The notes under the pieces: model-generated
Told to the model about the DNA's origin: nothing
The model's input: only the letters and a program-made list of their open reading frames with translations
The model's database searches: none
Position numbers and translations under genes: made by a program
In this document: positions 26,368 through 35,093 of the stretch, one piece after another
Layout: the number at the start of each line of letters is the position of its first letter
Numbering within the stretch: position 1 is the stretch's first letter
Assembly (NCBI GenBank): GCA_008180335.1
Contig: VTEF01000009.1
Location: 1-64,000 of the forward strand
From: Priestia megaterium
Lineage (GTDB): Bacteria > Bacillota > Bacilli > Bacillales > Bacillaceae_H
Length of the DNA stretch: 64,000 bases
Direction of reading: 5' to 3'

Positions 26368-26685
26368 TTATAACGCATTTCCAATCCATTCAGAAAATTC
26401 CTCTATTACTTTTTCATTTCTTTGATAAAGTGTCCACGAAGCGACTTTTTTTGACTGCAGTAGGCCGGCTTTCTCGAGAATAGCTAAATTTTCCGATGTT
26501 GTTGATTGAGAGTTTCCTGTCTTTAGTTGAATGTGATATACACAAACACTATTTATAAATTCGGGTTCAGTTACGTGCGGCTGCCATCCAAATTCTTTGA
26601 AATTATTTTCAGGCTCTTTTAACCAAACCAGTATATTGAATCGGGTTTTATGAGATATTGCTTTTAAAATTTTAAAATGATCCAT
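26368..26685 (-). CDS. ArsR-like winged-helix transcriptional regulator
   Basis: A 105-residue protein with an ArsR-type winged helix: FKILKAISHKTRFNILVWL, a recognition region STTSENLAILEKAGLL, and the wing KKVASWTLYQRN. A central insertion of about 30 residues (NNFKEFGWQPHVTEPEF and following) is longer than usual. Single Cys only, so it is not a classical As/Cd/Zn sensor. It is divergent from the radical SAM gene, and two inverted repeats lie between them, so auto-control and control of that gene are likely. Confidence 0.78.
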   Translation of the reverse strand: MDHFKILKAISHKTRFNILVWLKEPENNFKEFGWQPHVTEPEFINSVCVYHIQLKTGNSQSTTSENLAILEKAGLLQSKKVASWTLYQRNEKVIEEFSEWIGNAL

Positions 26686-26725
26686 TTATATATACCTGCC
26701 TGCTAATTATAAGTTTAAAAACTAC

Positions 26726-26760
26726 ATCTTTAAAAGGACATATACAATAAGTTTAAAGAT
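26726..26760. promoter_or_regulatory. Inverted repeat, candidate operator 1 of the ArsR-like regulator
   Basis: ATCTTTAAA (26726-26734) and TTTAAAGAT (26752-26760) form a perfect 9-bp inverted repeat in the divergent promoter region, just upstream of the regulator start. Confidence 0.4.
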
Positions 26761-26799
26761 AAAAGTAAATATGTCAACTTCTTATGCTTGAAAGAAGGG

Positions 26800-26829
26800 T
26801 TCTGTCCATTCTTTAAATACTGGACAGAA
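26800..26829. promoter_or_regulatory. Inverted repeat, candidate operator 2 before the radical SAM gene
   Basis: TTCTGTCCA (26800-26808) and TGGACAGAA (26821-26829) form a perfect 9-bp inverted repeat with a 12-base centre, about 70 bases before the radical SAM start. It could be an operator or an RNA hairpin. Confidence 0.45.
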
Positions 26830-26898
26830 GCTGAAATAATGTGTATCTTTATATTCATCGGGAAAAACCGATTAATATAAAAGAGCGAGGTTTTCACA

Positions 26899-27786
26899 AT
26901 GAAATATGATGAGAAAATTTATAGACCGCCATTAGAAGCAAATACACTTTTACTACAAGTAACATCTGGATGTTCAAATAATAATTGTACATATTGCAAT
27001 ATGTATAAGGATGTAAATTTTAAAACAGAGACATTGGATCAAATTGAAAAAGATTTACTTGAAGCAAGAGGTTATTATCCAGATGCCAAAAGAATTTATT
27101 TATTGAATGGAGATCCGTTTATTTTAAGTGCAAAGAGATTAAAAGATATTGCAAAATTAGTCAAGAAACACCTTCCGGAATGCGAAACTATTACAATGTA
27201 TGCCTCAATACAAAGCATCGCATTAAAGACAATGGAAGAGCTAAAAGAATTAAAAGCAGCAGGGATAAATGATTTATATATAGGTCTAGAAAGTGGAAAT
27301 GATGAAGTATTAGATCACGTGAAGAAGGGATACACAGCTAACGAGGCAAAAAAACAGCTTCAGAGATTAAATGAAGCTGGAATTGAGTTTTTTTCCATTA
27401 TTATGTATGGTATTGCAGGGAAAGGAAAAGGGATCTCAAATGCAGTTGATACAGCAGCATTATTAAGTGAAGTTAAATCTAAATCTATCTTCCCTATGTC
27501 TACGACGTTAATCCCGGGAACAGAGCTACATATGGAGTATTTAAGAGGGGAGTTTGAAGAGGCTACTGAAATGGAACGAATTATTGAATTAAAAGCATTA
27601 ATCGAAAATTTAAATGTAAAAGATGATACAATTATTTCTACCTTACATGCGTCAAATTCATTAACGATAAGCGGAATATTGCCAAGAGATAAAAAAACAT
27701 TTGTTGATGGATTAAATGACTTTATTAAAAATACGGATGGAGAAGAATTTCAGCGCAGTGTGAACAGAAGTGCAATAAGACTTTAA
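26899..27786 (+). CDS. Radical SAM protein of unknown function
   Basis: A 295-residue radical SAM protein of the COG1032-like kind. The cluster-binding cysteines are in TSGCSNNNCTYCNMYKD, a C-x4-C-x2-C spacing rather than the canonical C-x3-C-x2-C; the GCSxNxCxxCxMY form is shared by a subfamily I recognise but cannot name functionally. The glycine-rich segment YLLNGDPFIL and YIGLESGNDEVL fit the SAM-binding barrel. ATG start with GAGCGAGG upstream. The divergent ArsR-like gene is the likely regulator. The pair is inserted relative to the B. subtilis order. Confidence 0.82.
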   Translation: MKYDEKIYRPPLEANTLLLQVTSGCSNNNCTYCNMYKDVNFKTETLDQIEKDLLEARGYYPDAKRIYLLNGDPFILSAKRLKDIAKLVKKHLPECETITMYASIQSIALKTMEELKELKAAGINDLYIGLESGNDEVLDHVKKGYTANEAKKQLQRLNEAGIEFFSIIMYGIAGKGKGISNAVDTAALLSEVKSKSIFPMSTTLIPGTELHMEYLRGEFEEATEMERIIELKALIENLNVKDDTIISTLHASNSLTISGILPRDKKTFVDGLNDFIKNTDGEEFQRSVNRSAIRL

Positions 27787-28097
27787 TTGACGATCACCAA
27801 ACCAGATTTGTAGAAGTAAGGGTAAGTTTTTAGAAAAGAAGTGTCTTGTTAGCAAGGATGAAACCCTTATTTCGCCGAGATTGTCGCTTCGCCCTTACCC
27901 CTTGCTATCTCCATATCTCCAAAAATCTGAAAAATAAGAAAGCCAACCTTTTATGAGGTTGGCTTTGTGTGTTAGAAAAAATAACATTAAATGTTAAAAA
28001 TATTGACTAAATTATCAGATTTTTTTATAATTGCAGAAAAGGCTGGGTAATAATGGGATGTTTTTTACTTACTATGTTAATTGGGAGATGAGTATGC
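27787..28097 (+). other. Intergenic region with a possible pseudoknot-type RNA and a terminator
   Basis: GTAAGGG (27816-27822) can pair with CCCTTAC (27892-27898), and TAGCAAGG (27850-27857) with CCTTGCTA (27900-27907). The order a-b-a'-b' is a pseudoknot topology if this is transcribed from the radical SAM gene. At 27939-27966 a terminator stem AAAGCCAACCT/AGGTTGGCTTT follows. No open frame with a ribosome binding site was seen. Confidence 0.35.
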
Positions 28098-28565
28098 TTG
28101 CTGAAAAATAAAGAAATAATGGAAGCAAGAATCAACGGTTACGGTGTTTTTAAGAGGAAATGTTCTTTTGATGCCTTTCTTCATTTATTGAAAAGTATAT
28201 TTAAGCGTCATGCAAAACCTATTAGTAATGATAATCGAATCGAATCTTTTTTATTTGTGCAACATATTCCCTCATATCCTCAAAAGAAATCTACTCCTCT
28301 TTTGTCTAATCCCACTGAAGGTTTATTTATTTGGTATGTTCATGATGGAGAAGGCCAGCACTCATTCACTAAAGAAGACAGTATTATTATTGAAATCAAC
28401 ATCGCTATTCATAATTTCCAACAGTATTATCCTTATTTTGCTAATCTATCTGATTATACAGTTACAACGCGTTGTATTGATGCTTCGAGCAATAAATACG
28501 AAATGCGGATTAGTAGCATGAACAAGCAAGTAATGAAGAAAATTGCTTCGCAACTTTCTCAATAA
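28098..28565 (+). CDS. Hypothetical protein in accessory patch
   Basis: A 155-residue protein I do not recognise. The start is a TTG about ten bases after GGGAG; no ATG near it has a better signal. It is soluble, basic in the first third (GVFKRKCSFDAFLHLLKSIFKRHAK is the start of it, written here as GVFKRKCSFDAF), with scattered aromatic residues and no transmembrane segment. It lies between the radical SAM gene and yumC, where B. subtilis has nothing equivalent that I know of. A strong terminator follows, shared with yumC. Confidence 0.55.
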   Translation: MLKNKEIMEARINGYGVFKRKCSFDAFLHLLKSIFKRHAKPISNDNRIESFLFVQHIPSYPQKKSTPLLSNPTEGLFIWYVHDGEGQHSFTKEDSIIIEINIAIHNFQQYYPYFANLSDYTVTTRCIDASSNKYEMRISSMNKQVMKKIASQLSQ

Positions 28566-28584
28566 CTAATAGAGAATAGAAAAA

Positions 28585-28617
28585 AAACAAATGACACGCT
28601 GTCATTTGTTTTTTTTC
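28585..28617. terminator. Bidirectional terminator before yumC
   Basis: AAACAAATGACA pairs perfectly over 12 bp with TGTCATTTGTTT around CGC, with an A-run on one side and a T-run on the other. Confidence 0.9.
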
Positions 28618-28631
28618 ATTGAATGTTTAGT

Positions 28632-29624
28632 TTAAGAAAACATGGATGTACTGTGCATAGGTTGTAAACGTGCTTTTGGATCAATATAAGCTTTAGCATT
28701 ATTGACAGCTGTCGGTCCTTCTCCAAATCCTGCAACAATTAGCTTCACTTTGCCATCATAGGTGCAAACATCACCAGCAGCATAAATACCAGGAATATTT
28801 GTTTCTTGCTTAGAGTTTACAACAATGGAGTTCTTTTCTAAGGTTAGATCCCATTCTTTAATTGGACCTAATGATGAAATGAAACCAAAATTTACGATTA
28901 CGTCATCAACGTCAATAACCACTTTTTCTTCATCTTTTGTATTTTCTAATACTACTTGTGTAATTCGATCTTCACCAATGAATTCGACCGGTATATAAGG
29001 AGTTTTAATATCCACAGATGAATTCTTTAGATTTTCTACGCTATGTTCATGAGCGCGAAACTTATCTCGACGATGTGTAAGCGTTACTTTTTCAGCGATG
29101 GGCTCTAACATTAAAGACCAATCCACAGCAGAATCACCGCCGCCGCAGACTAATACTTTACGGCCCTTGAATTTGTTCATATCATCTACAAAATAATGTA
29201 GGTTGGCATTTTCAAATTGAGCTGCATTTTCTAATTCAATCTTACGAGGCTTAAACGCACCATTACCAGCGGTGATAATGATTGTTTTGGAGTAATGAAT
29301 TTCTTCATTTGTTGTAAGTTTAAACACGCCATCTGCTTGCTTTTCTACTTTTTCTACTGCCTGTTCTAGCGAAATTGTTGGATTAAATTGTTCCATTTGC
29401 TCTTTTAAGTTATTCACTAACTCTTGTGCACGAACTTTTGGAAAGCCTGCTACATCATAAATGTATTTTTCAGGGTAGAGAGCAGATAACTGTCCGCCTA
29501 ACTGAGGAAGGCTTTCAATAATTTTAACACTAGCTTGGCGCATTCCTCCGTAAAATGCGGTGAATAATCCTGTAGGACCGCCGCCGATGATTGTAATATC
29601 ATATACTTGTTTATCTTCTTTCAT
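28632..29624 (-). CDS. yumC: Ferredoxin/flavodoxin-NADP+ oxidoreductase YumC
   Basis: A 330-residue thioredoxin-reductase-like ferredoxin-NADP+ reductase lacking the redox CxxC. FAD motif [22 protein letters not shown] motif [11 protein letters not shown], and the FAD-contacting GDVCTYDGK near the end. In B. subtilis YumC reduces ferredoxin and flavodoxin and is essential. The start is the ATG at 29624 with AGAGGTGAT upstream; the frame is open to 29690 without a better signal. It precedes a large noncoding gap shared with yumB. Confidence 0.92.
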   Translation of the reverse strand: MKEDKQVYDITIIGGGPTGLFTAFYGGMRQASVKIIESLPQLGGQLSALYPEKYIYDVAGFPKVRAQELVNNLKEQMEQFNPTISLEQAVEKVEKQADGVFKLTTNEEIHYSKTIIITAGNGAFKPRKIELENAAQFENANLHYFVDDMNKFKGRKVLVCGGGDSAVDWSLMLEPIAEKVTLTHRRDKFRAHEHSVENLKNSSVDIKTPYIPVEFIGEDRITQVVLENTKDEEKVVIDVDDVIVNFGFISSLGPIKEWDLTLEKNSIVVNSKQETNIPGIYAAGDVCTYDGKVKLIVAGFGEGPTAVNNAKAYIDPKARLQPMHSTSMFS

Positions 29625-29915
29625 TTTTATCACCTCTATACTAGTATGTATCATTACATATCCTCTTTTATGATAGCATAAGTAAAGCATAAAAATTTAT
29701 TATAAAGTATTCAGGGAATGAAGAAATCTTTTTATGATGATTGAATAGTTATAATAAAGGGTAATGTAATATAAAAATAATTGAAAATTTTAAAGCTTTT
29801 AAATCAATAAATAGGGCTTGAAAAACTATAGAAAAAAGCATAAGATGTTTTTTGGGTATATTGTTAATTTTTTATGACAACTTTTTAACAAATTCGTGTA
29901 TTTTTTTGTAGAACT
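29625..29915. other. Intergenic region upstream of yumC and yumB
   Basis: About 460 AT-rich bases separate the divergent yumC and yumB start codons. The only strong signal is the Rex-like site at 29916-29933. No riboswitch, terminator or gene with a ribosome binding site was seen in 29625-30085. Confidence 0.5.
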
Positions 29916-29933
29916 ACGTGAATTGATTCACAA
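29916..29933. promoter_or_regulatory. Rex-type operator upstream of yumB
   Basis: ACGTGAATTGATTCACAA matches the Rex consensus TTGTGAAnnnnTTCACAA at 16 of 18 positions counting the free centre; the differences are both at the left edge. Rex senses NADH/NAD+ and in B. subtilis controls ndh. The site is about 150 bases before yumB, a type II NADH dehydrogenase gene, where such control would make sense. Confidence 0.6.
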
Positions 29934-30085
29934 ACTTTTTAGGTATACCCGTGTTAAAGCACAAATGGATAGTAAGAGACATTCTTGTTCACACTAACAT
30001 AAAAAATAGTTTTTATTTATTCTTATTCTCATACTGTAAAAAATCTCTCTTGCAACTATAAATTCAAAAGGTGGATGATTCCTCA

Positions 30086-31300
30086 ATGAAAAAGCCAAAA
30101 ATCGTCATTCTTGGTGCCGGATACGGCGGCATTGTGACAACTGTTAATTTACAAAAAAAACTAGGAGTTAATGATGCTGAAATTACACTAGTAAACAAAA
30201 ATGATTACCATTATGAAACAACATGGTTACATGAAGTTTCAGCTGGAACATTACATCATGACCGTTCAAGATTTCCTGTGAAAAACTTGATTAATAACAA
30301 TAAAGTTAAATTTGTAAAAGATACCGTTACAGATATTAAAACAGATGAAAAACGTGTAGTTTTAGAAAACGGTGAATTAGACTATGATTATTTAGTTGTA
30401 GCACTAGGCTATGAATCGGAAACATTTGGAATTAAAGGATTAAAAGAATATGCATTCTCAATTGCGAACATTAATGCTGCTCGTCAGATCCGTGAGCATA
30501 TTGACTATGTATTTGCTACTTACAACAATGAACCAGTTAAAAGAGATGAGTTATTAACAATTGTGGTAGGAGGAGCCGGTTTCACAGGGATTGAATTTGT
30601 AGGTGAATTAGCCAATCGCGTACCGCAATTATGTAAAGAATTTGATATTCCACGTGAAAAAGTGCGTGTGATCTGTGTAGAAGCAGCACCAACAGCTTTA
30701 CCTGGCTTTGACCCAGAGCTTGTGGAATATGCGGTTACACAATTAGAGCGTAAAGGCGTAGAATTTAAGCTTGGTACAGCTATTAAAGAATGTACTGAAG
30801 AAGGCATTCTCGTTGCGAAAGATGATCAAGTAGAAGAAATTAAATCTGCTACTGTCGTATGGGCTGCCGGTGTTCGTGGTAGTCACTTAATTGAAAAAGC
30901 TGGATTTGAGAATATGCGTGGACGTGTAAAAGTAAGCAACAGCTTACTTGCACCTGGACATGATGATGTCTTTATTGTAGGTGACTGTTCATTAATGATT
31001 AACCCTGAAACAGAGCGTCCTTATCCTCCAACAGCTCAAATAGCTATGCAACAAGGTGTGACATGCGCAGAAAATCTTGCATTATTGGTTCGTGGTCAAA
31101 AAGAGTTGAAAGAATTTAAACCAGATTTAAAAGGAACGGTTTGTTCTTTAGGGCATGACGATGCAATCGGTGTTGTATATGGCCGTAAGCTGTTCGGTTC
31201 AAGTGCATCATTTATGAAAAAAGTAGTTGATAATCGTGCGTTATTTTTAGAAGGTGGAGCTGGCCTTGTAATGAAAAAAGGAAAATTTAATTTCTTTTAA
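30086..31300 (+). CDS. yumB: Type II NADH dehydrogenase-like protein YumB
   Basis: A 404-residue NDH-2-type flavoprotein. FAD motif [12 protein letters not shown] at the N terminus, NAD motif [16 protein letters not shown] around residue 160, and the C-terminal FAD motif FIVGDCSLM followed by the AQIAMQQG quinone-site-like block. It should oxidise NADH without proton pumping and pass electrons to menaquinone. Start ATG at 30086 with AAAGGTGG upstream; a GTG at 30071 is part of that site. A Rex-like operator lies upstream. Confidence 0.9.
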   Translation: MKKPKIVILGAGYGGIVTTVNLQKKLGVNDAEITLVNKNDYHYETTWLHEVSAGTLHHDRSRFPVKNLINNNKVKFVKDTVTDIKTDEKRVVLENGELDYDYLVVALGYESETFGIKGLKEYAFSIANINAARQIREHIDYVFATYNNEPVKRDELLTIVVGGAGFTGIEFVGELANRVPQLCKEFDIPREKVRVICVEAAPTALPGFDPELVEYAVTQLERKGVEFKLGTAIKECTEEGILVAKDDQVEEIKSATVVWAAGVRGSHLIEKAGFENMRGRVKVSNSLLAPGHDDVFIVGDCSLMINPETERPYPPTAQIAMQQGVTCAENLALLVRGQKELKEFKPDLKGTVCSLGHDDAIGVVYGRKLFGSSASFMKKVVDNRALFLEGGAGLVMKKGKFNFF

Positions 31301-31309
31301 GAGGAAATG

Positions 31310-31336
31310 AAAGAGGTCTTAGCAGGCCTCTTTTTT
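31310..31336 (+). terminator. Terminator after yumB
   Basis: AAAGAGGTC and GGCCTCTTT pair around TTAGCA, then a T-run. Confidence 0.85.
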
Positions 31337-31538
31337 ATTTTACAAAGTATGTATTCAATTTTCTGAAAAAAATTTTTAGTTGCATGAATGATCCAAAAGA
31401 ATAACGAACAAGAAACAGGAATTCATTTCTGTTTAGAGATCCATACTGCCGACATTAGTGGATAATTCGGTTATTGACGCTTTTCATACTCTTAAGTACA
31501 CTTAAAAATAGCAGAATATGTATAGGAGGCTGACTTTA

Positions 31539-31862
31539 ATGGCGATGAGTGTGCCTGAGTTGTTAATATCCATTTTACTTTTCTTTGTCTTATTTTTTGG
31601 AATCGGTTTCTTATTGAATATGCTACTGCGTATGTCTTGGATTATGGCTGTTATCTATCCTGTTATTATTGTATTAATTGTAGATGAAGTAAGAGCGATT
31701 GAGTATATTAGACATCCAAACGAGTCGATAAATGCGTTAGGCAATAAAATGATTTCCTTAGCAACAGCAGATGTGGTCATTTTATTAGCTGGATTTATTG
31801 GTGCACTTGCAGCTGGCTTTACAATTAAAACGTTGCGTACAAAAGGCTATCAGATGTTTTAA
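31539..31862 (+). CDS. yuiB: Membrane protein YuiB
   Basis: A 107-residue integral membrane protein matching YuiB, with three hydrophobic segments (about residues 6-28, 31-47 and 77-98). Start ATG at 31539, ten bases after AGGAGG; an in-frame ATG at 31518 lies before the ribosome binding site and is excluded. Position between yumB and yuiC agrees with B. subtilis. Function is unknown. I found no yuiA-like Cys-rich gene in the preceding gap. Confidence 0.82.
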   Translation: MAMSVPELLISILLFFVLFFGIGFLLNMLLRMSWIMAVIYPVIIVLIVDEVRAIEYIRHPNESINALGNKMISLATADVVILLAGFIGALAAGFTIKTLRTKGYQMF

Positions 31863-31864
31863 GC

Positions 31865-31902
31865 AAATGTCTCTATCTTAATTTGATAGGGACATTTTTT
31901 TA
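31865..31902 (+). terminator. Terminator after yuiB
   Basis: AAATGTCTCTATC pairs with GATAGGGACATTT (one G-T pair), then a run of T. Confidence 0.85.
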
Positions 31903-31976
31903 TGTGTTTATCTTACGAATAATTTGTTTTTAGATTGGAAACAAATAGATTCGTGGGAGGAGTTGTCAAGATTACG

Positions 31977-32597
31977 ATGATAATAAAATTGATGAAGCGA
32001 ACTTTTATGTGTTTGCTATTGGCTGGTGCGTTATTGACCACGTATGAATTCATTTCTGGTGTATCTGTGAGTACGATATTCAAAAGCATTCCATTCATAA
32101 ATCATATTCATGTTTTAGCTCAAAATACACAAGCTTCTGAGGAAGCAGCAGGTAAACAGAAAATTGAAGAAGCATTTGATTGGTCGAGGTATCCAACACA
32201 CAGTGTGTTAGCTACTGGCTATACAGCAGGTTATGAATCTACAGGCAAAAATCCTAATCATCCTAGTTATGGAGTTACTTATTCAGGCGTGAAAGTGAAA
32301 CGTGATTTATATTCTACTATTGCAGCTGATTTATCGATTTTTCCTATTGGTACAATCTTGTTTATTCCTGGTTATGGCTACGGTGTTGTAGCCGATAAAG
32401 GGGGAGCAATTAAAGGAAATCACTTAGATCTCTATTTTGAAACAGTCACTGATGTGTACGAAATGTGGGGGAAAAAAGAGCTGAACGTGTATGTTATTCA
32501 AAAAGGAGACGGTACCTTAACTGAACAAGAGCTTACATCTCTGAATGAAGACAAATCAATGCAAGTGTTTCGTCAACAAGTGCGATCGTATAAATAA
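31977..32597 (+). CDS. yuiC: 3D-domain protein YuiC
   Basis: A 206-residue exported protein with an N-terminal membrane anchor or signal segment and a C-terminal 3D domain, named for its three Asp residues: [18 protein letters not shown] then [17 protein letters not shown]. The domain belongs to the MltA-like lytic transglycosylase group; YuiC-type proteins act on peptidoglycan glycan strands. Start choice is uncertain: the ATG at 31977 is 15 bases from GGAGGAG, while an in-frame ATT at 31971 has ideal spacing. Confidence 0.83.
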   Translation: MIIKLMKRTFMCLLLAGALLTTYEFISGVSVSTIFKSIPFINHIHVLAQNTQASEEAAGKQKIEEAFDWSRYPTHSVLATGYTAGYESTGKNPNHPSYGVTYSGVKVKRDLYSTIAADLSIFPIGTILFIPGYGYGVVADKGGAIKGNHLDLYFETVTDVYEMWGKKELNVYVIQKGDGTLTEQELTSLNEDKSMQVFRQQVRSYK

Positions 32598-32621
32598 CAC
32601 CCATGTTCTGCATGGGTGTTT
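32596..32621. terminator. Bidirectional terminator between yuiC and yuiD
   Basis: AACACCCATG pairs perfectly with CATGGGTGTT around TTCTG. It overlaps the ends of both convergent genes. Confidence 0.8.
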
Positions 32622-33093
32622 ACCATAAATAGTACAAAGTAAAAGCGAAAGCAATTCCTGTTAAACCTCCGAAAAAAACCTCAATCGGCTGATGGCCCAA
32701 CAGTTCTTTTAGCTTCACTTGCTTTTCGCGATCTTCGTTTGTTGTCCATAGCTTTGCCTCTTCTACTAACTTATGGAAATCCTCCACAAGCTTGTTTAAT
32801 ACAGTCGCTTGTTCGCCAGCATGTCTCCTTACACCTTTGGCATCAAACATCACAATAATAGCAAAAATGGTCGCGAGTCCAAAGACGGACGAGTCTACTC
32901 CCTCGGTTAAGCCGATAGCTGTGGCTAAAGAGGTAACAGCAGCAGAGTGAGAGCTCGGCATACCGCCTGTACTGAACAATAAGCGCCAATCCCAGCGTTT
33001 AATTGCTAAAAATTGAAGGGGAACTTTTACAAACTGTGCAAAAAAAATCGCAAGGAGCGAACTCCATAAAGGAAAGTTGTTTAATAACTCCAT
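32620..33093 (-). CDS. yuiD: DUF212 family membrane protein YuiD (PAP2-like)
   Basis: A 157-residue membrane protein of the DUF212 family, a divergent acid phosphatase/vanadium-haloperoxidase-like group. The stretch FSTGGMPSSHSAAVTSLA is the PSSHS phosphatase-type motif. Four to five hydrophobic segments. Start ATG at 33093, eight bases after GGAG; a GTG at 33102 is in that site. Substrate unknown. Confidence 0.85.
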   Translation of the reverse strand: MELLNNFPLWSSLLAIFFAQFVKVPLQFLAIKRWDWRLLFSTGGMPSSHSAAVTSLATAIGLTEGVDSSVFGLATIFAIIVMFDAKGVRRHAGEQATVLNKLVEDFHKLVEEAKLWTTNEDREKQVKLKELLGHQPIEVFFGGLTGIAFAFTLYYLW

Positions 33094-33343
33094 AATGATC
33101 ACTCCTTTCTATTTTCTATTCATCATATTCATTTGCTGCATAAGAAATTATGAAGTTTTTAATAAAGTCTCTATCTATACTATTCCACAAAAAGAATGTA
33201 CGTTAAACAGTAAAAGATTATGCTTTTTTAGCGATTCATGAGAAAATATTTATGACTGAATGGTAAAGGGAAAGCAAAGCTTTTATCTGTTTCATTAAAG
33301 ATATTGCGGATTAAAAGCAGAAGCAAAATAGGGGGGAGTTTTT

Positions 33344-34837
33344 ATGTTTACAGTACTAGAGGAGTATGATTTTCAAAAAGATACAGAAGCCCTAGTGATT
33401 GGAATCTTTCATCAAAATCAACCATTTAAAGGGTTATTAGAGGAATTGAACCAAGCTTTTGACGGGCATCTGATGAACTTAGTTAAAGCAGGAGATATTG
33501 AGGTTGGGGAAAAGAAAATTTCGATTGTTCATACCCTTGGGAAAACAGGGGCTAAGCGTTTGTTTTTCGTGGGGCTAGGTCGTCAAAAAGAGTTAACCGA
33601 GGAGACTTTAAAAGAAGCATTTGGAGTACTATTTAAAAAAGTAAAAGCAACTCAGTTTAAAGAGGTAACGGTTGCATTACATACATTCGTCACAGATTCA
33701 ATTGAAGAAGCAAAAGTGGCTCGTTTATTAGGAGAAGCGCAGCCCCTGTCAACATATGAATTTGAGCATTATAAGAAGAGACCCAATGTACCAGACAAAC
33801 AATTAGAGAGCATTAAGCTTATTTCTAAAAATCAAGAAATAAAAAAAGAACTACACACCGGTTATACATATGGGAAAGCAACAAATTCAGCACGAACACT
33901 TGTGAACTTACCTAGTAATATGTTGACTGCAACTCATTTAGCGCAATATGCAGTTGAGTTAGCTCGAAAATATGGGTTTGAGTATGAAATACTTGAAAAA
34001 GCAGATATGGAAACGCTCGGAATGGGGGCGTTGCTGGCAGTAAATCAAGGATCTGTAGAACCTCCCAAAATGATTGTCCTAAAGTATAAAGGCAAAGAAG
34101 AGTGGGAAGATGTCATTGGCCTTGTCGGGAAAGGAATTACCTTTGATACAGGGGGCTACTCCATTAAGTCAAAAGCCGGAATCGTTGGAATGAAAACGGA
34201 TATGGGAGGGGCAGCAGCTGTATTAGGTGCGATGGAAGTAATCGGAGAGACAAAGCCAAAACAGAATGTGGTCGCGGTTATTCCATCTACAGATAATGTG
34301 ATTAGTGCTACTGCATTTAAACCAGACGATGTCATTACAGCTATGAACGGAAAAACAATTGAAGTGTTGAACACAGATGCTGAAGGACGACTAGCGCTTG
34401 CAGACGGGCTAACGTATGCTAAATATCACGGAGCTCGCTATTTAATTGATGTAGCGACGCTAACAGGAGGAGTGATTGTTGCGCTTGGAACAGAGACAAC
34501 AGGGGCTATGACGAACGATCAGGCATTCTTTCAACAATTAGTCCAAATCAGTAAAATGACAGGAGAGCCTGTATGGCAGTTGCCAATCACGGAGAGAGAT
34601 CGAAAAAGAGTTCAAAATAGCAAAGTAGCAGATTTGAATAATTCTCCAGGCCGTGAAGGACATGCGATCATGGCTGGCACATTTTTAGAAGCATTCGTCG
34701 AAAATACGCCTTGGATTCACCTAGATATTGCTGGCACAGCTACTTCAACAACTGAAAGGGCATTAAGTCCAGCTGGCGGAACAGGCGTAATGGTTCGCAC
34801 CTTATCTATGCTAGTAAATGAGTTTAAGCCTGAGTAA
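33344..34837 (+). CDS. pepA: Leucyl (cytosol) aminopeptidase PepA/YuiE
   Basis: A 497-residue M17 family aminopeptidase. The N-terminal ~170 residues are the variable regulatory domain, followed by the catalytic domain with the two-metal site: [29 protein letters not shown] and the invariant [14 protein letters not shown]. All metal ligands are present. Start ATG with AGGGGGGAG upstream. It releases N-terminal residues from peptides in the cytosol. B. subtilis names it yuiE. Confidence 0.95.
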   Translation: MFTVLEEYDFQKDTEALVIGIFHQNQPFKGLLEELNQAFDGHLMNLVKAGDIEVGEKKISIVHTLGKTGAKRLFFVGLGRQKELTEETLKEAFGVLFKKVKATQFKEVTVALHTFVTDSIEEAKVARLLGEAQPLSTYEFEHYKKRPNVPDKQLESIKLISKNQEIKKELHTGYTYGKATNSARTLVNLPSNMLTATHLAQYAVELARKYGFEYEILEKADMETLGMGALLAVNQGSVEPPKMIVLKYKGKEEWEDVIGLVGKGITFDTGGYSIKSKAGIVGMKTDMGGAAAVLGAMEVIGETKPKQNVVAVIPSTDNVISATAFKPDDVITAMNGKTIEVLNTDAEGRLALADGLTYAKYHGARYLIDVATLTGGVIVALGTETTGAMTNDQAFFQQLVQISKMTGEPVWQLPITERDRKRVQNSKVADLNNSPGREGHAIMAGTFLEAFVENTPWIHLDIAGTATSTTERALSPAGGTGVMVRTLSMLVNEFKPE

Positions 34838-34857
34838 ATAGAATAGATCCATTTGAT

Positions 34858-34892
34858 AGTGTGAACATGTCTTAGTTGTGTTCACACTTTTT
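34858..34892 (+). terminator. Terminator after pepA
   Basis: AGTGTGAACA pairs perfectly with TGTTCACACT and is followed by TTTTTA. Confidence 0.85.
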
Positions 34893-35000
34893 ATATCTCG
34901 ATAATAGTTTGTGAACTACATAAGAATTAGGAGATAAGAAAATTCTTTTGAAAGAGTAAGAAGGAAGGAAGATTAAACAATCGTTTATTTGGATTTTTCA

Positions 35001-35028
35001 TTGACATTTTAATTATTCATATTATAAT
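35001..35028 (+). promoter_or_regulatory. Sigma-A promoter of yuiF
   Basis: TTGACA (35001-35006), 16 bp, TATAAT (35023-35028), about 65 bases before the start codon. Confidence 0.75.
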
Positions 35029-35093
35029 GAGTTTTATCAATTTAATTCTCTAATTGTTTAATATGATAAAGTAAAAGATATGGAGGTTTCAAA

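Noticed and set aside
28210-28521. 103-codon frame inside the unknown gene at 28098-28565
   Set aside because: It is in another frame of a better-supported gene and has no start signal.
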